Positions 56,901 through 64,000 of a DNA stretch of 64,000 nt are shown here, in pieces; the first letter of the stretch is position 1, and every line of letters begins with the position of its first letter. The stretch comes from Asterias rubens (Eukaryota > Echinodermata > Asteroidea > Forcipulatida > Asteriidae). The DNA lies in NCBI RefSeq assembly GCF_902459465.1, contig NW_022985699.1, positions 62,001 to 126,000 of the forward strand, read 5' to 3'. The notes beneath the pieces are model-generated. The model did not search any database, had not been told where the DNA came from, and saw only the letters and a list, made by a program, of their open reading frames with translations. The position numbers and the translations under genes are program-made.

Positions 56901-59900
56901 ATAGAGGAAGTAGTACAGCAAACGTCAAGTAAGTTGTTTTTACTCTTTACTCTGGTTTTAATTTTGGGCCACTTTTTTTCTAACTTGACTCTTAGATAAT
57001 GTGTTTCTTACTATTAATTTGACAGTTGCGCTAATGTGATAAGACTTTTGAACGCTAAGAGTTTGGCTCTGGCTTGGAGTATAGCTCTGCGGCTTAGGAT
57101 CTGGCTCTGGCTAAGCGTGCCACTTTGGCTTGGGCTCTGGCTCAGGCTTATTTATTGTTTAAGGCTCTCCCGTTACAAACCGTGGCTTCTTATGTTAAGC
57201 AGCCATTGTTGTATACTCCTGTTAATATTTGTATTATTCTTTACTTATGAAATAGGTGAAGAAATTTGTACAAATTAAATGAAAGTAATGTGTGTATTTA
57301 CAGGTTAAATTCTTTGTTAGCTGCTCATTTCATTGTGTTTTTGGTTGTCTTGTTACCCTTTTTATGGTTGGAGTCTGATTCATAATATCAGCGTACTTTT
57401 ATTGAAGTTTATAGTAATTTTGATGTTCATTTTATACATTTGTATGCGTTCTTGATTGATTGAATTTTGGTGGTTTTTATTTCTAGTGGAATCTTTCAGT
57501 GTTCATTGTATGTATATTTATGATGTCTTAATGAATTGTTGATTCTCATTGTGTAGATCTGTATGCCTGATTGAATGATTTAATGGCATTTTTTGTGTCA
57601 TATGGAATTGTTATTGTTAAGCCTTATAAGATGGCAAGGTGCTACATAATTGAGTCTTAGAATGTATAACTTCAATATCTTATCTTTCTGTAAAATATGT
57701 ATATTTTTTTTACTTTAGTAACTTGTTGGTAGATACATGTACGTGTGTTATATAAGACTTTTCACACATGTCTGAAGGAATATGCTATATAAGACTTTGA
57801 TATTATTATTATTATTAAATATTGTTATTGGTTATCATGCTATTATTAGGATTATTGTTATAATAGAGTGGTAGTTGTAATCGAAAAATGTATCTACAAG
57901 TATTTTGTACTGCCTTAAAGCCATTATACACTTTCGGTAAACAGTATTGTCCAAGTCCCACACTTCGTGTATCACAACTTATATATAAAATAACAATCCT
58001 GTGAAAATTTAGGCTCAATCGGACATCGGAGTCGGGAGAAAATAACGGGAAAACCCACTCCTGTTTTCGCGCGTTTCACCGTGTCATGACATGTGTTTAT
58101 AACAAATCCGTAATTCTCGTTAACGAGAATTTATATTGTTTTACCGTTTTCTCAAAAAGTAAAGCATTTCATGGACTAATATTTCAAGAGAAGTCTTTCA
58201 CCACTACCTTCTGTGAACCCTGTAAATTTTTTGTAAATCTGTGAACTTTTTTTTTTTTTCCTGTACCGAAAGGGTCCAATGGCTTTAACTCTTGTAGTGT
58301 GCACCATTTACTATTTCAGAAGATTTCACAGAGCCCACATTAGACTTTCTCCTAGTCCTCAGAGTGTTGAGAATCTTAAGAGTCATTGGAGGCATTGAAA
58401 GGTGAGTTTTGTGAACATGTCAAGTTGAGTGCGCAAACATTTGATAAAAGGACTTACAGCATGCATTTTGAATTTCGATTGTGATGATTTTTATGCTGTT
58501 GTAGATTTTTGTAATGCGCTTTTGAACATTTTATGGTGAAATGTACATAATAAATGTGGTTTTGTTATTTTTATTATTATTTCTCTTTTTGTGGACAGGT
58601 ATCAAGTCATTATATCCACCATTAGCAACATCGGTCCGTCAATTCTAACGTTTGGTGGCGTCTTATTCGTAAGTTCTTAGTCGAATGTCTATGTTTGTCA
58701 ATAAGGTATTTATGAGTTCAATTTATATAACATAAGGTACAATTCCTGATCCCTATGGATTGCTAAATTGAAAGTCCTCTGGCCAATAATACTGTTGGTA
58801 TGTCATATGGTCCGTTGCAAGCTTTTGTATAGCAACCTTTTTTTGGGGGGGGGGGGGTATCATCTGCCCAATGTCGGGCATGGAATACTCTACAATTTTA
58901 CAGTTCAGATAGATTGTTTACTTTGTTAAATTTTTATACATCTTTATAAACATCATCATCATCAGTCGGCTGCACAGCATGTGGACACAAGCTTTTCCCA
59001 TTCTCTCCTGTCTTGTGCTATTCTCTGAATCTCAAAACGGGAAGAGCAGAAAATCCGCGGAGACTAATCTTCCTACGTATGTACTCAGGGTACAGCAGGC
59101 GCTGACGTCCTTGTTTGCGCCGGCCATGCGATGATAAACATAGGCATTTGAAAATATTATTTGTATAATTTGCTCTTGTTTTGCTTTATAGTTGTTTCTA
59201 CAGACCCATCTTCATGACCACATCTTCATTCAGTGCATTGCAGAGAGTCCACTTCAGCATTCCATCCTGCACACCATCATCAGCTACAGGTTCATGATAA
59301 CACATTTAACCTTAACCCCCCCCCCCCCTCTCCCCCACCCCTCAACACGTCCTCAGATTTAAATAAACTTACACAGTTTGAAAACGATGATTGTAGAAAG
59401 CTCCCCTTGAAATATAACGTGATGAGTACTCTAGCTTTTAAGAAATGACTAAAACAGTTTCATAAAAATAATTTTTGTCTCAGTTTTTAGTATGGAAACG
59501 TGTTTACCAGTATGGTGTAATTTTCATAACTGGTAACCACGTTTAATATTAATAATAATAATAATAACAAATTCTTATACAGTGCATTTCACAATAACCT
59601 TATCAATGCGATTTACATAAGTGCCCTGGTCGTAGCACAAATAACATCCCTTTTATCTTTCTCAGCTCCCGTGGGAGTATACAGCCCCAAGCTGTCGTGG
59701 CGCGCCAAAGGCTTTTTTATAGACAATATCAACCTCTACCCATACACCCACACAGGTACCCATTTATACCCCTGGGTGAAGAGAAGCAATTATAGTATCT
59801 TGCTAAAGGACACAAGTGTCACAACCAAGATTTGAACCCACACTGTGATTACTTAGCACCAGAACTTGAAATTGATGCTCTTAACCGCAAGGCCCTGACA

Positions 59901-62900
59901 CATGCTAAAGTATTTTTTGTCTCATGGAGACAAAAATTATTTTTGTGTGACTTGTTTAGTAATTTCTCAAAAATGAAAAGCACCTCAGCAAGTAATATCG
60001 TACTAACTCGCAAGAATGCATGTTGAATGTCCCCAACTTCCACATATGGTTCAGAACACTTTCCAATGCTTCACACACATATCAGGAATGTAAACTAATC
60101 TCAAAGGCTGATTGCCACAGAATCTCCCCTAAATCCATTTCTAATTTATTTTAAGAAACCCCCAATCCGCCTCAGAACTCATACCTGTTTTTAACATCAG
60201 CACTCTCTAGTATCAACTAAAACTTACATTGTCATTTGTAAGACTTCACACATCACAAGAACAATAGATTTACATGGTAGTCTGGTAGTAAATCAGCCTC
60301 AACACCAGTGCCTGCATGGTAGATGAAGACAGGGGACCAGACTAGGTAGTAGCTCAATGACCTTTCACATAGTTTTATTCAATCTTTGACCTTTGACCTT
60401 TGACCTTTGACAGGTTATCTTCTATGTGTTTGCCGTCATCGGTATGGGAATATTCCGCAGGCGGATTACCTTCTACGGTTACCTACCCGACAACGCGTAC
60501 ACGGACCCGACACAACTCTACTGCGGGACGGGCATCGCCAATTTCACCAAGTCGGAATTCTACAACCACCATTACTGCAGCAACAACTTCAACGACATCA
60601 CCAAGGCCTTCGTTGTGCTGTTTGAGCTGATGGTGGTCAACCAATGGCATGATATCCTTTGATTACAGGGAACCAGTGAATGACCTTTAACACTAGTGTT
60701 AATTTTTATAGGCTCTTTTTCACAAACAAAAAGTTAAAACCATGAAAAACGGATTAGTCAGCTGATGTGTTTATTCACCATTCCATCGTGTAGCCTGCAC
60801 AGGCAAACACTTTATTTAAGGGGCAGATGTAACTGGAATTCATGCTGAAAATCTCCCTTTGTCAAGGGTTATTGTGTTATCCCTGATCGAGGACCATTGT
60901 CCTTTTGTTATACAAATGAGGATGACAAGATCAGACAGCTTTAATGGAATGAAAACTTAATAAAATTTGGTGTTCTGTTTTAATATCAAAGAAACCTTCT
61001 CTTTGGTCCTTAATTGTTCACACTGATTGCCGATGGCTTTGTTCTCGTCACGCATAAAGCGGCGAGGATTTACTTCCTATCCTTTCATATCGTCATGGTG
61101 GTGATCATCGTCAAGTAAGTAAACGCAGCCATTTATTGGAAAATTTTGCGCTCAGTTGTTACCACAGACTTATGGATCTGGTTGGCTCGGTGTTTTCTTT
61201 CCCTGCCTTTCATCTCTGTGGACCCCAGTTCAAACTCTGTCTCGGAGCGAGCCTTTGCGCATAGATTGGGTTTTAACCCCAACGAGGGCCTAATTTCATA
61301 GAGCTGCTTAAGCAGAATGTTTTGCTTACTTTGTGCTTAGCAGAAAGTAGCAGGACACCAATCAAAAATTGTGTATGTGACATGGTATTTTGGCTGGTAA
61401 CTTTATTCTGGTAAGCATATGTTTTGGTAAGCATATATTTGTAGGCTAAGCAACTTTTTTGTGCTCTGTCTGAGTTTTCTCTATTTTAGATTTATTTAGA
61501 TTTATTTTAGGTGTTCCCCCGCATTTTGAAACTGACATGTTTTCATCTTCTGTTTGCAGCTATCAATAAAGAAAATGCATTGTTATGAAGGGCTTAAAGA
61601 ACCAAGTTAACATGGTTTGCTTGAGGACCTTTGTTGCTTGTTATGCTCTTGATTTGAGTGGGAAAACTCAAGTTGTATTACTGCTGTTATAGTACCGCCA
61701 TGACTTAAGTGATCACACTAAAACAGTGTCAGGGAATTTTGTGTTTCCCTTTTTGTAAAATGTTTCCTCTTTCGGTCAAAGACTGGTCTTTGAAAATTAC
61801 CAAAGGTGTCCAGTGTCTTTAAAGAACCAAGTTGAGCTCGAGGACCTTCGTTGCTTGTTATGCTCTTGATTTGAGTGGGAAAACTCAAGTTGTATTACTG
61901 CTGTTATAGTACCGCCATGACTTAAGTGATCACACTAAAACAGTGTCAGGGAATTTTGTGTTTCCCTTTTTGTAAAATGTTTCCTCTTTCGGTCAAAGAC
62001 TGGTCTTTGAAAATTACCAAAGGTGTCCAGTGTCTTTAAAGAACCAAGTTGAGCTCGAGGACCTTCGTTGTTTGTTATGCTCTTGATGCTCTTGATTTGA
62101 GCAGAAAATTTCAAGTAATGTATTATTGTCAGTATAATTACTCATGTGGTGATACTTAAAAAAGCATCGAGGAATTTTGTGTTTTCCTTATGACGATGTT
62201 TCCTTTTTCGTTTTTTTTTTGTTTTGGACACAGCATCTTCATTGCGTTCATCCTGGAGGTGTTCATGGTGGAGTATTCGCTCTCTAAGAGTAAGTACGAG
62301 GGCGCTATTGAGAAGAAGATTGATGAGCTGGGGCTGGGAGTTGACCTGTAAGTATCTTGCTTGGTGTAGCAGGAGATTCATACTTTTATCATGAACGTTT
62401 TGATGTACTATTACTGCATTTATATTTACCTTTTTTTTGTTGTCTGGTCAAAATGTGTTCCTTGTTCATCATAAATTTGGTTGTATTTTCATATATTTTT
62501 CATGAACATTTGAATGTTGTACTATTACTGCATTTATGTTTTGATGTTCCTTTTTATCCTGGTCAAAATGTGCTCATTTGTCATCAATAATTTTGTTGTA
62601 TTTTCATATTTATCATATGCATGATAATCATCCTACTTTTAAAGTGGTATTGTTCTTTTTGTCTTCTCTTTTTTTGTCTTTCTTCCATGGTTGCCTCGCC
62701 AGTTAGTTTAAAGTTCTTTGCATAGCTAAGGTTATGGGCCTCTGTCTCCTAAAGAGCTCAAAACATTACCAACGCCAGCAGGGATAGGCCTACATGTATG
62801 AAATATGTAACTTTTAGTACTCTGTTGGCGGGACAGACACATCCCAAAACTGTGGATCGGGCACTGGCCAGGACCCAATGTCATGGCTCTGCTTACCGCC

Positions 62901-63725
62901 GAATTCCGCGCTTACGATCACGATTCCCCGCTTACGTGCAAGCGCCGAATTTCTGCGCTAGCCTTGTAAGCGTAGAATGCCTAGTAACGCTGAGTACGCA
63001 TGCGCAGAAGCCAAAATTTGTCGCTAACCCGTGAAATACGCTTGCCGTAAGCACAGAATTCCCTGCTTCCGTAAGCGCCAATTCTGTGCTTACGGTAAGC
63101 AGAGCCATGAAATTGGGCCCTGGTGACCAGTTCTGTTTTATCCTTTTCTTCCATTCTGTGTTTTTCACTTTTGATCATTAGTATGAATTTTAAGTACTCT
63201 TATTGTATTCCCACCGTGCACAGTTGGAAATATTACTGTCAATTTATTTATATAGTTTAGAAATACCATTATAATATCTTATTTAATTCTTAATACTGTT
63301 TAACTTATTTGATAAATAATGTTGCTTTCTTGAGATAGGTTTTTAATGGGTTTTTTTTCCCCAGCTTTTTAACTGTAATCTTATGAAGTACTAATTAAAT
63401 CTGTATTTCGCGGTTTATAAATTTACTTAAGTAGGCCTATTTAATTTCTGAAGTCTTTTGTCAAAACTGTGAAGTAAGATCTTAAAAACATTTTCTGATA
63501 ATATCTACTGATGTTCAACTTCCCTCACTCGTATTGATATTGATATTATTTTATTTTTCCGTTTCTGCTAAAAAAATAAAAACAGAACTGAAGAGAATCA
63601 AGACAAGAAGAGCAAGCCAGTAAAACTAGACAAGCTTGGTCTGGTCAGTAATGCTGAGGGAGAAAACTCCACGGCTAGCGATAAAAGACCCAAGGATCCT
63701 GGTATTCGTTTCCGTATTGGCAAAA
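44977..63725 (+). CDS. TPCN3: Two-pore segment channel, TPC3-like (3' end beyond window)
   Basis: TPCs are two-domain cation channels of endolysosomes or the plasma membrane. Eighteen exons: 44977-45183, 46442-46524, 48944-49064, 49871-49999, 50738-50860, 52155-52273, 53354-53458, 54375-54501, 55089-55290, 55728-55872, 56341-56505, 56858-56928, 58320-58401, 58599-58668, 60414-60651, 61024-61114, 62234-62347, 63586-63725. All phases agree, giving 777 residues so far. IS1 is in exon 3, S3-S4 in exon 5 (SRMLRPLFLVNFPEMRE), filter I TTANSPDV about 288-295. The linker has an EF-hand-like loop DNDDNGSVAKWE about 398-409. IIS4 is LRVLRILRVIGGIER; filter II VVNQWHV about 657-663. Sequon NFT sits in the luminal pore loop. 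HKAARIYFLSFHI and FMVEYSLSKS favour TPC3 over TPC1/2, from memory. Confidence 0.88.
45380..45940 (+). mobile_element. SINE split by a GGGCCC element
   Basis: The tRNA-like head (GTCGTGGCCGAGCGGATAAG) is separated from its B box (GTTGGTTCGAGTCCCAGG) and body by an insert at about 45417-45661. The insert begins GGGCCAAACTTCATAAAGCC and ends GGCTTTATGAAATTGGGCCC-like. It lies in channel intron 1. Confidence 0.75.
46910..48410. repeat. Tandem array in channel intron 2 with repeated acceptor-like sites
   Basis: Degenerate units of about 190-300 bp carry TGACTGTGCTGGTAACCTC, TTGTGATTCTAATTGCAAAC and TTGATATTTTGCTTGCAGAT. The last motif, a good pyrimidine-tract-plus-CAG, recurs near 47070, 47520, 47865, 48075 and 48380. 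A separate inverted-end insert (GGTTTGCGGTAACACCATGT and its complement) interrupts one unit at 47598-47690; end fragments of that insert also occur near 35690-35760 and 40390-40470. Confidence 0.75.
49154..49534. mobile_element. TTAA element, family A
   Basis: It is bounded by TTAA at 49150-49153 and 49535-49538. Ends are AGGCAGTGGAAACTATTGGT and ACCAATAGTGTCCACTGCCT. The central palindrome has GAGACCTCAGATTTAG and GAACTTGAGGTCTC arms. It lies in channel intron 3. Confidence 0.85.
50367..50715. mobile_element. TTAA element, family A, right end worn
   Basis: TTAA at 50363-50366 precedes AGGCGCTAGACACTATTGGT. The right side fades at GGTCTTTGACAATCACC. It ends about 22 bp before channel exon 5, so it may supply part of the intron 4 pyrimidine tract region. 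Confidence 0.7.
50843..51212 (+). repeat. Five tandem 74-bp units containing the exon 5 end and its 5' splice site
   Basis: Units start exactly at 50843, 50917, 50991, 51065 and 51139. Each includes the exon tail TTCCCTGAGATGAGAGAG followed by GTAAAGATTC. The first unit is the real exon edge (50860|50861); the other four lie in the intron. Units are nearly identical, so the expansion is recent. A degenerate partial copy follows near 51276-51330. Confidence 0.92.
52320..52910 (+). mobile_element. LINE 3'-end fragment split by a TTAA element (52445-52823)
   Basis: Outside the insert, the plus-strand translation reads SSFFPRTSSLWNSLP then, after a gap, NSYLQLLLLPCSPLPR, the usual C-terminal end of an animal LINE ORF. 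The family A element sits between TTAA at 52441-52444 and 52824-52827. Deleting it with one TTAA keeps the LINE frame open across the join. It lies in channel intron 6. Confidence 0.75.
53565..54374 (+). repeat. Tandem repeats copying the exon 8 acceptor and exon start
   Basis: Three units of about 245-290 bp. Two carry decayed copies of the next exon's start: TAGGATGTCAGTGTATGACC near 53810 and TAGGATGTCAGGGTACGACC near 54080. The real acceptor and exon are at 54374|54375. Between them are GGTTGGGTTTGGTTGGGTT tracts and TTTGCACAGTTGGGCCAC. The copied exon heads stay open only because the GGTT tracts lack stops. Confidence 0.9.
54549..54909. mobile_element. TTAA element, family A
   Basis: TTAA at 54545-54548 precedes AGGCAGTGGACACTATTGGT. 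The right end is diverged (CCAATAGTGACCAGAGTCG) but is still followed by TTAA at 54910-54913. It lies in channel intron 8, with a reverse SINE piece just downstream (54950-55060). Confidence 0.8.
55305..55615 (+). repeat. GGGTTGG/GGTTTGG tract
   Basis: Degenerate G- and T-rich repeats begin 15 bp after channel exon 9 and fill most of intron 9. The motif resembles the GGTT tracts of the 53.6-54.3-kb array rather than the TTAGGG telomere repeat. It is strongly strand-asymmetric. Confidence 0.8.
55930..56110 (+). mobile_element. LINE 3'-end fragment
   Basis: The plus-strand reading APRIWNSLPLNLRS, then FKPLLKTDLIV, is the standard end of many animal LINE ORFs. The frame is broken upstream. It lies in channel intron 10. 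A different LINE end (REWEKLVSTCCAAD) is readable on the minus strand at about 58940-59140. Confidence 0.65.
57919..58284. mobile_element. TTAA element, family B, 35 bp before channel exon 13
   Basis: It is bounded by TTAA at 57915-57918 and 58285-58288. Ends are AGCCATTATACACTTTCGGT and ACCGAAAGGGTCCAATGGCT. The central palindrome is ATTCTCGTTAACGAGAAT. Its right end is so close to the acceptor that the intron 12 branch site is probably in or next to it. Confidence 0.85.
60652..61023 (+). other. U12-type AT-AC intron (channel intron 15)
   Basis: The donor reads CATG|ATATCCTTTG, identical over ten bases to the MOCS3 AT-AC donor. The branch match TCCTTAATT lies about 11 nt before TTCACAC|TGATTGCC. 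The junction restores NQWHVIADGF across the second pore filter; no GT-AG pair does. Confidence 0.92.
61590..62150 (+). repeat. Tandem repeat of about 220 bp in channel intron 16
   Basis: Two nearly identical units (about 61596-61820 and 61821-62040) and a partial third share GGGAAAACTCAAGTTGTATT, GACTTAAGTGATCACAC and GTGTCCAGTGTCTTTAAAGA. The last motif is a remnant of the family A right end, so part of a transposon has been amplified with its flank. Confidence 0.8.
62870..63122. mobile_element. GGGCCC-ended element, GCTTACCGCCGAATTC subtype
   Basis: The left end GACCCAATGTCATGGCTCTG pairs with the right end CAGAGCCATGAAATTGGGCC. The interior holds many GCTTACG/CGTAAGC motifs. It is a longer relative of the fragments near 940-1000 and 14733-14955. 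Confidence 0.7.
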
Positions 63726-63833
63726 GTGAGTTGGAAGCAGTCCTACCTTACTTTCTCTGCTAAATCTATACTTGTATCAAAAGTCATGCACTGAGTAATC
63801 ATTAGACTTTACAATAATATTAAAGGCAGTGGA

Positions 63834-64000
63834 CACTATTGGTAATTACTCAAAATATTTATTAGCATTAAACGTTAAACGAGAAATGGGGAGAGGTTGA
63901 TGGTAAAAAAAACATTGTGAGAAACGGCTCCCTCTGAAGTGCCATAGTTTTTGAGAAAGAAGTAATTTTCCATGAATTTGATTTCGAGACTTCAGATTTA
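63834..64000. mobile_element. TTAA element, family A, cut by the window end
   Basis: TTAA at 63830-63833 precedes AGGCAGTGGACACTATTGGT. The first half of the element, including GAGAAACGGCTCCCTCTGAA, is present; the rest lies beyond 64000. It is in channel intron 18. Confidence 0.85.

Overview
This is a piece of an animal nuclear genome. Its genes are split into many short exons, and about nine tenths of the sequence is intron, intergenic DNA and small transposons. Gene content (MOCS3, MRPL48, vasohibin, ASB3, a two-pore channel), the retained U12-type introns and the very dense TTAA-flanked and GGGCCC-ended miniature elements suggest an invertebrate deuterostome. I think an echinoderm, perhaps a sea star, is most likely, but that is inference. 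I saw no bacterial or plasmid sequence and no autonomous transposase.

Layout. 302-601 (-): an unrecognised 99-residue ORF. 602-7836: no gene, mostly short repeats. 7837-8935 (+): a two-exon PH-domain protein whose last codons run into a minisatellite. 11889-19097 (-): a complete 12-exon MOCS3. 19098-19764: a divergent promoter. 19765-24776 (+): a complete 6-exon MRPL48. 27719-34005 (-): a complete 9-exon vasohibin with its Cys-His-Ser triad. 35328-42198 (+): a 6-exon ASB3-like ankyrin/SOCS-box gene carrying a 7-bp frameshift. 44977-63725 and beyond (+): 18 exons of a two-pore channel, closest to TPC3, continuing past the window.

I rebuilt the exons by hand from splice sites, phase continuity and family motifs. 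Every junction keeps phase except at the ASB3 frameshift. Of about 47 introns, five have U12-type signals: two in MOCS3, two in VASH and one in the channel. Two of them are AT-AC introns. That is far above the usual fraction of animal introns.

The genes do not form one pathway. MOCS3 (tRNA thiolation and molybdenum cofactor) and MRPL48 (mitochondrial ribosome) are housekeeping genes sharing a head-to-head promoter. VASH (tubulin detyrosination) and ASB3 (ubiquitin ligase adaptor) are also head to head. The channel stands alone.

The most unusual pattern is a set of tandem duplications that begin or end inside exons and copy splice sites or exon edges (PH gene, MOCS3 last exon, ASB3 exon 5, channel exons 5 and 8). 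The transposons also give clean insertion histories: TTAA-flanked elements inside other elements, an 8-bp-duplication hAT-like element, and SINEs split by later insertions.
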